A program made the position numbers and the translations under genes. 64,000 bases of DNA from Nageia nagi. Taxonomy: Eukaryota; Pinophyta. This document shows, one piece after another, positions 11,721 through 24,440 of the stretch. A model generated the notes under the pieces. That model was not told the DNA's origin. It saw only the letters and a program-made list of their open reading frames with translations, and did not search any database. Numbering within the stretch: position 1 is the stretch's first letter; each line of letters opens with the position of its first letter. The stretch is from NCBI GenBank assembly GCA_050084985.1, contig JBITNC010000001.1, positions 211,296,001 to 211,360,000 on the forward strand, written 5' to 3'.

Positions 11721-12654
11721 ATGATCTTGGTACAAAACACCCAAAAAGTAATATTAGTTTTTATTATTAATACATTTTGAGTTTTGTAGAATAGTAAAAG
11801 AGGACCGCTCATGGTCCAAACTATAGTAAAAGAGGATCACCCATGATCCAAACTAGGGCAAAAGGGATCACCAACAACCCTCTTCCTATATAGAAAGTTG
11901 ATAAAAATTTTTGAGCAGGGTCATACAAAAAATAATAGCCTAATCATAGAAGCAAAAAAATGAAAAATAGTGCTAAAAGTGAAAAATAAAAGCAAAGGTA
12001 TTCTACTTTGTAAAAACCTAGGAATAGGATATAGAACTTACAAAAAAAATATGTAAAAATAAAACATATAGGTAAAAAAAAGAATGCACCAAAGAAAGAT
12101 AGGTAAATATGATTTACCTAATGACCAGTAGGAGAATTCATCACTAGAGCAGCTTTGTGCCCCTCTCAGTGTGTAATCAATAAATCCATGATAGGGAGAT
12201 GTGAAAAAGAAGCAAAGGTAAATAATAGGTTAATAGCAGCATAATTAGGAACAAGTACCCACCTTATAGGTTTTTAAAAAACCTAAGCACTCTCCACTCT
12301 AAACATACAAGAAAGTGATAATGAAAGGGGGCCCAATCCTCTTTCATAAGATTTCAAGGGCACATATCCTTAAACAGTCTCAATTTGCATACCTATGAGT
12401 TATAAATAGGTAAATAGAATAGTTAGTTAGAATCAATAAGAAATACACCATTATTTAGGTTTTTCAATTTTCAAAAATTCCTTAAGAAAAGGATCACCCA
12501 TGACCTTCTTGTATCATGCTTTAAGGATCACCTGTGGTGTGCTTATGTCAAAATAGACTACCCACATTCCTTCTTTTGTTAGATTGAACATCTTGATTTG
12601 CTATAAATGATGAAGAATTATCTATATGGCTATATCTCAGATCGTATTTTGTTA
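11721..12654. other. Non-coding stretch between antisense PMD and minisatellite
   Basis: No convincing frame on either strand. Short phrases such as GGATCACC followed by ATGA recur near 11810-11870 and 12490-12530 (AAAGAGGATCACCCATGA, AAAGGATCACCCATGACC), a weak dispersed repeat. The region could hold the 5' part of the antisense PMD gene, but no exon can be read. Confidence 0.4.
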
Positions 12655-13390
12655 TATGCCTCTTGCATAGAGTTTTAACTTTCATCATCATATTATGCCT
12701 CTTGGCATATATTTTCAGCTCTCATCATTATATTATGCCTCTTGGTATAGATTTTAAGCTCTCATCATCATATTATGCCTCTTTGCATAGATTTTCAACT
12801 CTCATCATCATATTATGCCTCTTGGCATAGAGTTTCAGCTCTTATCATCATATTATGCCTCTTGGCATAGAGTTTTAACTCTCATCATCATATTATGCCT
12901 CTTAGTGTAAAGTTTTAGCTCTCATCATCATATTATGCCTCTTGGCATAGAGTTTCATCTCTCATCATCATATTATGCCTCTTGGTGTAGAGTTTCAACT
13001 CTCATCATCATATTATGCCTCTTGGTGTAGAGCTTCAACTCTCATCATCATATTATGCCTCTTGGTGTAGAGTTTCAATTCTCATCATTATATTATGCCT
13101 CTTGGTGTAGAGTTTTAGCTTTCATCATAATATTATGCCTCTTGACATAGAGTTTTAGCTCTTATCATCATATTATGACTCTTAGCATAGAGTTTCAACT
13201 CTCATCATCATATTATGCCTCTTGGCATAGAGTTTTAACTCTCATCATCATATCATACCTCTTGGCATAGAGTTTCAGCTCTCATCATCATATCATGCCT
13301 CTTGGCATAGAGTTTTAGCTTTGATTACCATATCATGCCTCTTAGTGTAGATTTTTATCTCTTACATTATCATGCCTCTTGCCATGGAGT
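12655..13390 (+). repeat. 40-bp minisatellite, about 19 units
   Basis: The unit reads TATGCCTCTTGGCATAGAG then TTTCAGCTCTCATCATCATAT. Anchors (TATGCCT or variants) fall at 12655, 12694 and then every 40 bp to 13334, with a 36-bp last step to 13371. Most units differ by a few bases, commonly GGCATAG versus GGTGTAG and CAACTC versus TAGCTC. There are no unique spacers, so it is a tandem array and not a CRISPR. It lies in the 3' non-coding part of element A. Confidence 0.95.
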
Positions 13391-13428
13391 TGAGCTCCCA
13401 TTCTGCTATAGCATGCTATTCGCTTGTG

Positions 13429-13563
13429 TTGTCATGTGTGATCATGTGTGGTCATGTGTTGTCACATATGGTTATGTGTTGTCATGTGAGATCATGTGTG
13501 GTCATGTTTTTTTCATGTGTGGTCATGTGTCATCATATGTCATCATGTGTGGTCATGTGTTAT
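13429..13563 (+). repeat. 10-bp minisatellite (GTCATGTGTG)
   Basis: About 13 units of GTCATGTGTG and variants (ATCATGTGTG, GTCATGTGTT, GTCACATATG) in one tract. Apparent ORFs across it, rich in Cys, His, Val and Ser, are translations of the repeat and not genes. It lies directly downstream of the 40-bp array. Confidence 0.92.
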
Positions 13564-13803
13564 TAATATCATGATAAGGGGTAGATTGAAAAACATCACT
13601 ACAGGGAGTTTTCTTAACCCATATATAGCTTTTATAAGTTTTTCTATATTACAATCTTTGTTGGAATTTAGATTGATTAGTGTTGGGTGTTATGCTTATC
13701 AATTCTTGTTAATAATTTATTGCTATGACATCTTGATTGGTACTTTGAATGATAAATCTCAATGCACCTAGTGATATCAATTTCTCATCCAAAGTGGGGA
13801 ATC

Positions 13804-14595
13804 TGTTATCGCATAAAATTTATTTATGCATTTAAATAAATACATTTGCTTGCACTAATACACACCTAGAATATTTAATTTAATAATATCAATATTTATC
13901 TTAAATATAATCATAATATCAATAATTGTCTTGAATATCGTTATGTATTATGGACTAACCCTATTTATGTGGGTACACATTAACCTAAGGAGTAGGTCAT
14001 ATTATTATTTATATAAATAGGGATCTAATAGGAAGTCCACATTAAGGAGATACATGATCCCATATTTGGTCTTGGTGGTGGCAATCCTTTAGGTATCTTT
14101 TGATGCCACCATTCAAGGCTATGGTTTGTGTACTTCCTTATGCGAGCTATTCTGACACTGATAATTTATCAAGATATCATATCATTGATCAAAATATCTA
14201 TATGTAAATTATTAACTTGATTTAAAAGTAAAGATCACTCTAACAAAGGCCATTAGTGCTCCTTATTCATGCCAAATACACTACCAATGTTCCTGTTATA
14301 CAACATATAGATTGCTTGTGGTCCTCTTTTTATGGCATTTTAGGTTATAGCTTCTAGAGTAGGATTTATCTATCATCCACATATCAAACATATCATCATT
14401 ATTTGGTGTTAGTTATGCTTCATAAGGTAAGTATACAAATCATAATTCTTGATTGGTATCATAATCCTAATTCTAGAGTGGTTATCTTCTTCATCTATTT
14501 ATCTGTATGGTCTAAATTGCTATCCATAGCTCACAATAGATATTTTAGGTCTTATAATTATTTATTTGTTTGCATGCTCAAAATATTTATAAATA
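13804..14595 (+). repeat. 3' LTR of element A with polypurine tract
   Basis: About 792 bp, starting TGTTATCGCATAAAA. The purine tract CCAAAGTGGGGAATC (13789-13803) lies immediately before it, as expected for the plus-strand primer. TATA box at 14020-14030. After its end (TATAAATA) comes the second TSD copy AAAGT. Confidence 0.88.
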
Positions 14596-14600
14596 AAAGT

Positions 14601-16093
14601 TATTAGTACAATGAAAAAAATTGATATGGAGAGCATAAGGACAATCATCAAAATTTACAATGAGCTCCATGGAAAAATGGTGAACTTCATGCAAGGATAC
14701 CAAAGTAAACCATCATCAATTTTAATAATTTTAACAACTCATTATACTTAGTGATGACCATCGATAATATATTATTGAGGTCTAATAAACCAAATAAGCT
14801 ATATTCCCATATATGGTTTACTATAGAAAATACCATAACATCATCAACCACCTCAAGTGGAGGTAGAAAAAAAGGAAAGAGAATCAAGATAGAAACCCAA
14901 TACATCATTGAGATTTGTCAAAATGATTCCCTCATCCTCAAACAGTGTTATAAAGAAAAAGAAGCAAAACTTAGAGATAGAGTTCATGGAAGAGTAATCC
15001 CTACAACATTGATAGAGGAGGTAATTTACTAATGAAGGATCTAGCCATGAAATATTAATAATTAAGTTTGATTAGCTAGGGATACCTATAGAGTTGATAG
15101 CCATGGAAGTATTAGATACCAAGGCATCTACCCATAGCATTCTCAATGTACAACCATGATCATCATCAAATATACAACTAGGGGAATCAACTTACATAAC
15201 TCAATCAATACAAGTAAGCTTTGATTCCTTCACTCCAATATATGTTACAATTTCTACTTCAATATCCATTCCAATTTCTATTTCCACTACATAACCCTTT
15301 CCCATACAAATATCCATCATGAACTCTTATAAAATGTTCATAAACCAAATTCATAACCCCCTTGATGCCACCATAATCAACACTACTCCAATGGAACAAC
15401 CCTCTAGTAGCTAATAATCACTACCTCACCATTTCACTCAAATAGGTATAATTAATCATCCATAGATACATTCATGCCCATAATCATACCATACATCCAT
15501 TGTGCAATTCATCAAGCCATAACACTTACCAATTATAGATACCCACCTTATCAAAAATTGACATCATAGTATGGTTGATACAAGGCATTTCTCCATCCTT
15601 GACCACTACTTGATTAGTAAGATTATGAATAGGAATATTAAGGTATTTGATTGAACTCAAGAGTTCTAATACTAAGACCTCACAAGGATGGTTCAATTAT
15701 TTATTCACCAACACCAATAACATGTTACTTACCCTTACATCCTATCAAATCAATTGAATAAGAAACTAGTATAGTTGGCTAATACCAACTTCACCAAACT
15801 TACCTAACCTATCGACACCATCGAACTCATCAAAATTATTCACCAACATTTTTCCTCTATTAATTTCCACTCTAACCACACTATTGAGGATCACTTAAAG
15901 GCAAGTACTACCTACATTTAATAAGATATCAGTTAGATAAAATATTAATGATCAGAGGAGATAGATAAGGTAATAACCACTTACAAGATTGAGTTGCAAC
16001 AATATAAGGGAGAAATCATTTAGATGAAGGACAATGAGTAGGATGGAAGCATGATATTACCTACAGATCCATCCTATAAAACCTTTTCCTATA
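14601..16093 (+). pseudogene. Host ORF, segment 2 of 3 (unrecognised protein)
   Basis: This segment continues in frame from 7916 with KKIDMESIRTIIKIYNELHG, then loses the frame in places. A lysine-rich stretch lies near 14870-14990 (GGRKKGKRIKIE in a shifted frame), and low-complexity Ser/Ile/Thr and proline-containing text near 15230-15330. The last part (VITTYKIELQQYKGE, MKDNE, 15970-16040) is coiled-coil-like. It runs into the left edge of element B at 16093 and resumes after 40954. Family unknown. Confidence 0.45.
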
Positions 16094-16923
16094 TGTAGAC
16101 ACCTAAAAATGTCCCTCTTTAACTAAGTAAATGTTGGAATATTCATAACTCGTTGAAACAACATAAAATAGGTTCAAAAACTCCATTATTGGATAGCTCT
16201 CATCGAACACATGCAAAATGAGTGGTCATATAACCCCTTTTTGATAAAATTTGACTATTAGGAGGTCATTTTTTATATTGTTAACCAGTCACCAATGTTC
16301 TCCTTGAATCACTGATGTTTTGATCCAATCATCGGTGTTCATATTCCAAACGCTAGCGACTCTGTAACAGTCGAACAAAAAACTAAAAGGAAGCTAAAAT
16401 GATTCAGTCTTCCAAGATGATGTGGCTAGAGGGGGTTAGTTATGACCTACAGTGGCTTTTCACTTCCCCTTACCCACATTGGAATGTCTCACCTAAAAAT
16501 CTATAAATACAAGCCAATAGATCAATCTAGGGGACCCCAATTGAACCTAATTTTGAAGTAGGGTAATGCTGCCAAAATCTTGTGAGCTCATACCTCTTAT
16601 TGTTTTATGCTAGTTTCATTTTAATACATGTCATACATATATGCTTTGATGTTATAGTCTCTTGCATGTGTGTAGAATTTACAGGTTGTCTACATCAAGG
16701 AGGAGTAAGCAACTCAAAATAATGAAGTCTAACACTCTTATTTTGGCAATGGCATTTGTAAAAAAGTCCCTCCTAAGGGCATATTGTAGTTTGAATTGAA
16801 TATCAATATCAATTTGCAATAACAATATGTATATCTATTTCATATTTTTTGAGGTTCAATGAATATTGAAGAATAATTTTATTATATGCTATTCTACATT
16901 CCAGCTCCATTTTCACTGCAACA
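16094..16923 (+). repeat. 5' LTR of element B
   Basis: 830 bp, TGTAGACACC...GCAACA. A TATA box TATAAATA at 16502-16509 is conserved in the 3' copy at 40525-40532. At 16290-16390 the LTR carries several copies of a CACCGATG/CATCGGTG-type motif followed by TTC, in both orientations, also present in the other LTR and elsewhere in the element. Confidence 0.92.
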
Positions 16924-16925
16924 TT

Positions 16926-16945
16926 TTGGTGCTAGAAGGAGGGCC
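16926..16945 (+). other. Primer-binding site of element B
   Basis: TTGGTGCTAGAAGGAGGGCC follows the 5' LTR after 2 bases. It has the look of the TTGGCGCTAGAAGGAGG type of site common in Tat-lineage elements, with one C-to-T change. The tRNA is not assigned here. Confidence 0.6.
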
Positions 16946-17387
16946 CTTCCGTTATTGATAGGGAGGTTTTGTGTTAAAATGGTTTTACCTTTCTATTATC
17001 TAGTTTATTTGGATTTTTTTTGAATACTAACTTCAAATTTTGGGTTCTACACTTTTTTGGAACTCTATTGCAGAAATGCCAGCGACTAGAATCAGACATT
17101 GGCGATTGTAATCGAATGCCAACGATTGTAACAGAACATAGGCAATTCAAGCTAAATGCTAGAATTCACTATCTAAACATCGATGACTTAGAATCCAGGT
17201 GGTTTTGTCTCTTTTTGCTATTTTTGGAAAATGAAAAATGTATAAAATAAATATAAGGATATTTTTGAGTGTGATTTCTTTGCCTAGAATGCATATAGGA
17301 ATGGGTAGAAAAGGTTAAATGCATATCTTTTACTAATTTATTTTATGTATAACATTATGTATTTACTTTCATATTTTGGGTGAAGGG

Positions 17388-18145
17388 TATGTACACATTA
17401 ATACTTTTTATCTTGTCTACTTATGCTCTCCCTTTGCACTTCGTGCGATCTAAGGTGACCAAAATAGACTTGATAAGAAGGAGTAATTAATTTTTCTTTT
17501 CTTTCACAATCACACTATGTACACATTAATACTTTTTATCTTGTCTACTTATGCTCTCCCTTTGCACTTCGTGCGATCTAAGGTGACCAAAATAGACTTG
17601 ACAAGAAGGGGTAATTAATTTCTTTTTCTTTCCTATTCACACTATCATTAATTGGGTTAATTTATCTTCACATAATGACCTCTTAATAGTAAGAGGAGGT
17701 AATTTACTACACATAATACTTCCACTATTGGAAGGAATAAATGAATCACACTTAATTTGGAATGAACCTAAAGGAAATAAATCAAGTTTTTGGGTAGTAC
17801 AAATCATATTAAAAGGTTAATTAATTGGATGGGTTCGAACACATTAAGTACTTTCACTTAACAAAGTATACTCTCACTTTTGTGCTTCAAGCAATCCTAA
17901 GTGATTAGAAATAAGTTAAGTGAAAGAGGTAAAATTTATTTACATATTATTTGGAAACATACTTCACATTAACACTCTTAAAGAGGTCTGCCCTTACCAC
18001 TCCATTGGAGGTCGAAGGGAGGTGACTCTTAGAGGAATAATTGAACCTCACTTAATTAATTTATCTACACTTAATGACTTTTTACTAAGTCTACTCTTAC
18101 CACTCCATTAGAGGTCAAAGAGATATGTGACTAGTAAGAAGAGGG
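17388..18145 (+). other. Leader hairpin modules of element B, including a 128-bp tandem duplication
   Basis: Bases 17388-17515 and 17516-17642 are near-identical tandem copies. Each has arms CTTTTTATCTTGTCTA (17404-17419; 17532-17547) and TAGACTTGATAAGAAG (17465-17480; TAGACTTGACAAGAAG at 17593-17608), enclosing a small GCAC-TTC-GTGC hairpin. Diverged modules have arms CTTTCACTTAAC (17851-17862) with GTTAAGTGAAAG (17915-17926), and CTTTTTACTAAGTC (18078-18091) with GACTAGTAAGAAG (18129-18141). Smaller hairpins lie at 17679-17696 and 17719-17734. Position in the 5' leader suggests a packaging, dimerisation or translation-control role, which is inference. Confidence 0.6.
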
Positions 18146-18848
18146 AATTTATCACATATAAAACTTCCACAACTAGGAGTTAATGAACATCATTAAGAGG
18201 TTGGATAATGAATCGCATTATAATTAGAAAAGAACAACGTAGTTTATTAAGGTCAAGATTCACTTAAAATAAACTTTGATTGCATCACATTAAGATAAGA
18301 TAAATAAATGGATGTGAATGTTTGGAAGGGTAGTATGCATAAATGTACTTTACTTGTTTAAATGCATTTCATAAGGCCTTAAAGGAATAATTGAACATTA
18401 ACGAGTTGGATGTCACTACCAACCGTTAATTCTTACTTCTTTGTAACCACCGACATAACACACTTGAAGCCATAGAGCTAGTTACGCTTGGAGGTAATGA
18501 CCAAGGTGACTCTCCTTTAGGTAGGAGTCAAAAAAGGAGACTCTTCTAGAACCAAGCCAAAAACCATAGAAACTTGCAAACATTATTTAGAATTACCCAA
18601 CCTACCTTGTTTAACACTTGACTAGTCAAAATAAACTAGGAAAATTAAAAAGATTAAAATAAACAACTCATATCGTTCATTTAACTTAGATATTAAAAAT
18701 ATGTGAAAAAGTTAAAGAAGATAATCACATCGTTAAAAATAGGTTTTGCATATAGGCTGTTTGTGCATTAAATTATTTTCTCGAAAACATAATATAAAAG
18801 ATAAAAATAGAGTTTCTTTTTTATGATGCTTGTTTATAATATCTAAAG
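18146..18848. other. Remaining leader of element B before gag
   Basis: No frame is supported. Short stretches repeat phrases of the upstream modules (GGAATAATTGAACATTAA near 18380, GGAGTC and GGAGACTC near 18525-18545). A purine-rich AT stretch leads to the gag ATG at 18849. Confidence 0.4.
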
Positions 18849-21502
18849 ATGGTTCAAAATAGAAGTATGATCGCTAAGAACATGTGAGAATATCCATTTG
18901 AAATACAAGAAATAGATTCAGATAATATGGATCTGATAGAGTCTTCAGTTAGGAGGCCACCTCCTTTAGACGAATCAGATTCACGGGTAGTTCGTTATGA
19001 AAATAAGGATTAGGGTTATGATCAATCTAGATTGCCAAGACAAAGTATAGAAGATCTTACTACCAAGGCTAGAATACAAGTGTTAGATGAAGAGTTAATT
19101 GAAATTTGTCATTACCTAGCTAATCATAGGGCTATTCCTAAGACATCTTCTAGTTTAACAGGAGATGTTGAAAAACAAAATCATAGACATGATAACTTAG
19201 AAATTGTCAAGGATAAATCTCGAGTGAAACCATAGTGGTACTAGAAACTGAACCATACAAAGCTAAGTATGAAAGAGTCACACGTCTATTATCAGATGGT
19301 TGAAAGGTTAGTTCATTAATTCACAAAGAGGGATACCCTTTTTCTCATAAATCTTTCAAGTTAGGAAAAAATGAAGTATCAATACCTACGAGTAATTTGT
19401 CCCAAAGAGCTCCTTCAATAAGACAAATGAAAAAATCTTATTCTTCTAAGGGAGGATTACATAGAAGGACATCTAAGTACAACATAGAGGAGATACCCTC
19501 TAATGAAGAACTAGAAGAATGATGATTATGTAAAACAATATCCAGTCAAAAATTCATAGAAATATATGCTGATGATATTAAAAAGGCCACAGAAATGCAA
19601 TCTCTTCTAAAGGAAGTTGATGAATTCATTGAAATTCAAGAACGAGAGAATGAATTAAAAGAAATGAAAGATAAACTTCTTAGAGATAAAAGGAAATTCA
19701 TAGAACAAGAACAAGCCAACAAAGAAAGAAGTGAGTTCCTGGAACAAGAAAAGAAAAGACTTCATAAAGAACATGAGACGCAACTTCATTTATAGGAATT
19801 ACAATGTAAGGAATTAGATAATGAGAAAATAAAAATAGAACAATATCTATGTATGGAGAAAGAAAAATAAAGACAGTAGGAGGAATATCAAAAAATAAAG
19901 AAATTGAAACCTAAAACTCCTGAAGGGAGTCAAATACGAAGATATCAAGATCCTTACTTAGACAAACAAGAAGAGATGGATAGAGAGATAGCCATTTTAT
20001 TACAAAAGGATATGGATAAAGAACTAAAATTGCAAAAATTATATGATAAACAAAAACATGATTCTATCAAAAGTTGGGTAGAACAAACTCAAAATCAAAC
20101 AAGACAACCTGATTACAAAGGAAAAGATTTATACGGAAAAGGTATATCACAAAAACCTCCTAAAATCCCTACTCCTAGATGACATTGACCTCTTAAAATA
20201 TTACCTCCACCACTATCAGAGTGTCCTTCTGACCATGAGTCTTACACTTCAAGATCAATTTCTAAAAAGGATCTGAATACTCAAAGATATCATAGACACA
20301 CTCAAGGTCATAGAATTGATAAAGAATTAGAAGACTTTATGAAGGACTTTATAAATCAAGAAATAAATGTTCAAGGATTTCAAAAGTTAAATTATAAGAA
20401 TATTTGCAATGAACCTATTCATCCAAGTGTTCCAAAAAAGAAACTACCATATAGGTTTGAATTTCCTAAGATAGGATCATTTAAAGGAAGAGAAGACCCC
20501 AAAGAACATTTGAGAAGATTTACATTTTCTAGTTATCAGATAGCTAATGATGACTCCTTAATGTTATGTATATTTCCTATGACACTCATAGGCCAAGCTT
20601 TGGATTGGTATAATAGTTTGCCTATGCATAGTTTATATACGCTCGAACAATTGGCTAATCAATTTCTAGAACACTTTAGGATCAATATTAAAGAAAGATC
20701 TTCAATTACTGATCTTACAAGATTACAACAATTTCCTGATGAAACTATACAAGATTACATCTCAAGATGGTGGGCTATACTTACTAGTATGCCTTATACA
20801 ATACCCCAAGAGGAATTGGTTAAGTTATTCAGTCAAAGTTGTTTAAGACCAATAGCTAGTGTTCTCCAAATTCAACAACATAAAACTTTTGAAGAAGCTA
20901 TTGCTCAGGCAGTTATTATAGAAAGAGTTAAAATTCAATATGGAGAACTAAAGCTCAAGAAAAAAGAATACAAAAGGGGTAATAAACATGAAAATAGTAC
21001 TAAATAACCACAAAATAATCAAATAGCTATGAAAAAAGATTCTGGTCAAGTTTCAAAAATCGAAGAAAATGTTGAACCTAAGCCTAAAAGAAATTTCACC
21101 CCATTATCAGAACCATTAGCTGAAATACTTAAAAAATTATGTGATAATGGTATGATTAGATTACCTGATATAATACCTAAAAATCCTAATGCCAAAGAAA
21201 GCAAATGGTATAAAGAAAATGAATTTTGTGCTTATCATAGACAAAAAGGACATGATACAAATAGATGTCAGACTTTACAACATAAAATTCAAGACTTGAT
21301 AGATAGTCAGAAAATAGATGTGGATAATCCCGTTGTGCATTTGAATCAAAATTTAGGGATATATCAAAACCCCTTGCCCTCACATCAGGCTAACAATGTG
21401 TCAACCATCCCAAACCAAATGAACTATACATGGAATAATAAGGATACACCATTTATAGGGACTATAGATGATTCAATACATATGATTGGTATAGCTACAT
21501 GA
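18849..21502 (+). pseudogene. Gag of element B
   Basis: The first ATG is at 18849. The frame changes once near 19230 and then stays open, apart from in-frame stops, through gag and on into pol until about 23990. The N-terminal third is polar. A long coiled coil spans 19595-19880 (EFIEIQERENELKEMKDK). The capsid-like core lies at about 20460-20930 (FPKIGSFKGREDPKEHLRRF, ALDWYNSLP, DETIQDYISRW). A knuckle FCAYHRQKGHDTNRC lies at about 21225-21270, then HKIQDLIDSQK. Stops are mostly CAA/CAG/CGA changed to TAA/TAG/TGA. It would build the particle and bind RNA. Confidence 0.85.
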
Positions 21503-23510
21503 GCACAACAATATCAGAATAAATAGGATAATCCATAAAAAAATCAATCGACATCAAACCCAATTAATGTACAACCTATACCTCCCCCACAACAACCTAA
21601 AGTTTTGATAAAAGGTTCTCTTCAACGATAATTAAAATTATCTCCAGTTAAGATGACCTTATTGGAATTATTACAACAGTCTGAGAGTTATAGGGAAGCA
21701 ATGAATCAAATTCTACAAGAAATTCAAGTGGATATTAGTAACCTCAATAATTTTATTTCAATAGTTGAAAGCTTGAAGATATCTCAACAACCTAGTATCA
21801 CCTTCTACGAACAAGAAAAAGTAAATAATGATGGACTAGGCGGACTTGATCCACCTTTACATATAATAGGTAAAGTAGATGGGAAATTATTTAAAAGAAT
21901 TCTGATAGATGAAGGTTCAGCTATAAATATAATTTTAGATGTTGCATACAAAAATTTGAATTTATCAGATTCGCTCATCTTAGCTCCTTCTTTACAGATT
22001 AGGGCATTTAATGATGCAGTGTGTTCAACTTTAGGATCAATAGTACTATCGATTACAGTAGGAGGTAAGACTATTCAAACTTCATTACATATAATTGAAG
22101 GAAATATTATATAATATAATGTTCTTCTAGGACATCCATGGATTAGAGAAATGTAATGTGTTCCCTCAACTTATCATGGATGTTTAAAATACATCTACAA
22201 AGATAAATTTCAATATGTGTTGAAAGATCCAGATCCTTACTCACATTGTAATTTAATTTTTGATCCAAATAAAGTGACCTTACTATCCCTTAACTTATCA
22301 ACCATATTAATGAAAGAAAATGTGAATCAATCTGAAGTCATAAAGGGAAAAAGTGATATAGTTATACAAGATAAAGATACTTGGGAAAAGGTTGCTAAAA
22401 CTTTAGACGAAAAGTATGGAGCTTCTTCATCAAAACAAGTAAATACTACATCTAATAATGATGCCTCCCATGTATATCTAGTAAAAGTTAAATTAAGGGA
22501 TTTAGGGATGGGAGAATATGATGTGGATGATGTGGTATTTAATATACCTTCATCACAAGAAATGGGAAGATTATCTGAATCACCTAGTGTGATCGAACAA
22601 ATAGTACCCTTAGGAGAAGTACCTAATTAGACAATGTTCATATATGCGGGGATAGTAGATCCTGTGTCAACAATACCCAATCAAACATATGAAGGAAATT
22701 TCAATAATGATATAAAGTATTTATCACCATGTTCAAGAACATTTGTCTTAAACTATTTTAACAAATGTAATTGGCAAGGATGAGGATTGGGTCGATATGA
22801 ACAGGGTCCATGAGAAATAATTGAATTACAATATCAACATCCCACTGATAAAAGTGGATTAGGTTATCAAAAAAACCTTGCTAAATTAGAAAATTTAGGA
22901 GAAGAGAATTTGGATTATAATGAAGAAATTTTAGAGAAAGAATCCATATTACAAGAAATTATTGATATAAGAGAAGAACGATTAAATGAAATAGATGTTT
23001 TAGAAGGTGTCAAAATGCTCTTTATTGAGCCACCCTGGAATCATTCATGTTTACCAAGTGATATATAAGAAAAAATAAATATAAATGCTGAATCATCAAT
23101 CATTTCATATTCAGATATACCATTGGTAAATATGGTTACAATAAAAGAGAATGACATTGAAGATCAAAATAATGAACAAATAGACGAAGCTAACAAAAAT
23201 CAAAATTTAATTAAAATAATAGCCAATACTTCTACAAATGAAATAATCACTGATTTCTCTCTTATATCATCTAATCCTTTGATGCATGAATTCAAAAATG
23301 TAGAGCACATATTTGGTTCCTATGAAAATCAAGTATGCATGAATGAACAAACTCAAGAATATGATGAAGAATATAGTGTTAACGATAATGGCTGGATACC
23401 AGTACCAAATCAATTAGAAGAAGGGTTGCATATGCTTACTGAGAAAGTCTTAGAAATAAATATTAGTAATGATCCTCAAAATCCTAAAATCATTTAGTTA
23501 GGAGAAAACC
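21503..23510 (+). pseudogene. Protease domain and long linker of element B
   Basis: In frame with gag. A retropepsin core spans about 21840-22180: PPLHIIGKVDGK, then the active-site segment LIDEGSAINII with Asp at 21908-21910, then LQIRAFND and VLLGHPWIRE. The usual D-T/S-G reads D-E-G, a variable middle residue seen in Tat proteases. A roughly 1.3-kb acidic linker follows (for example 22217-22627 and 23123-23497) with GWG-like text near 22770 (GLGRYEQG). The linker has no fold I recognise. Stops near 22112, 22156 and 22630 inactivate it. Confidence 0.75.
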
Positions 23511-24440
23511 TCATGGAAAATGAGCAAGAAAAGATTATAACCTTATTAAAAGAATGAGAAAAGGTATTTGCATGGTCATATGTAGACATGCCTGGAATAG
23601 ATCCCCAATTAGTGGTACATAATTTAGCATTAAAGCCAGATGCTAAACCTATTAAACAAAAGCTACGTAAAATGCATCCTACTATAGCATTAATGGTAAA
23701 AGAAGAACTTCAAAAATTATTAGAAGCTAAATTTATACAACCTATAGATTACTCAGATTGGATGTCTAATATAGTACCTATGAAAAAACCAAGTGGAAAA
23801 ATAAGAATATGCACAGATTTTCAGGATCTTAACAAAGCTTTTCCTAAAGATGATTTCCCTCTACCTAGCATTGATAGTTTGGTAGACTCGACAGTAGGAC
23901 ATGATATGTTATCATTAATGGATGGGTTTTTTGGTTATAATCAAATAAAAATAGCTACTGAAGATCAACATAAAATGGCTTTTATAACTCCTTGGGTACC
24001 TTTTGTTATAAAGTTATGCCTTTTGGATTAAAAAATGTCGAGGCAACTTATCAAAGGGCTATGACTTACATATTACATGATTATATGCACGACATAGTAG
24101 AAGATTATGTTGATGATTTGTTGGTTAGATCCAAATATCGAGTAGATCATGGAAAAGACCTAATTAAAGTCCTAGATAGATTATTAGAACATAAAGTAAT
24201 ATTAAATCCAAAAAAATGTGTTTTTGGTGTAACTTTAGGAAAGTTATTAGGATTTATTATGTCCTGATGAGGAATTGAAATATATCCTAGTAAAGTGAAG
24301 GCAATAGTAGACATGCCACCTCCTGCAAATCTAAAACAATTACAAAGCTTACAAGGTAAGTTACAGGCCATTAGAAGGTTTATAGCTCAACTTTCTGATA
24401 AATGTAAACCATTTACAAAGTTATTAAAAAGGGGATCGAA
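23511..24440 (+). pseudogene. Reverse transcriptase of element B
   Basis: It begins after KVFAWSYVDMPGIDP (near 23570). Motifs in order: FIQPIDYSDWMSNIVPMKKP, KIRICTDFQDLNKAFPKDDF, SLMDGFFGYNQIKIA, FGLKNVEATYQRAM and the catalytic YVDD at 24106-24117. A frameshift near 24000 separates the palm halves, and a TGA follows near 24267. The order and the phrase MPFGLKN are typical of Ty3/gypsy, closest in feel to Tat/Ogre. It would synthesise element cDNA in the cytoplasmic particle. Confidence 0.85.

Larger units (their letters stand above)
7917..14595 (+). mobile_element. Element A: gag-only LTR retrotransposon
   Basis: Two direct repeats (7917-8677 and 13804-14595) bound it. The right one starts TGTTATCGCA and the left ends TATAAACA, so ancestral TG...CA ends are visible. 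The 5 bp outside each end are identical (AAAGT at 7912-7916 and 14596-14600), a perfect TSD. Inside are gag on the + strand, an antisense PMD remnant, and two minisatellites. No protease, RT, RNase H or integrase could be read in 6.7 kb, so A must have depended on enzymes from another element. Confidence 0.88.

Noticed and set aside
12655-13390. Possible CRISPR-like array
   Set aside because: Units are contiguous 40-bp tandem copies with no unique spacers, inside a plant retrotransposon.
13335-13771. Open frames rich in Cys, His, Val and Ser
   Set aside because: They are translations of the 10-bp GTCATGTGTG array in two frames, with no other protein features.
21186-21383. Minus-strand ORF within B gag
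   Set aside because: Opposite strand of the clear gag zinc-knuckle region.
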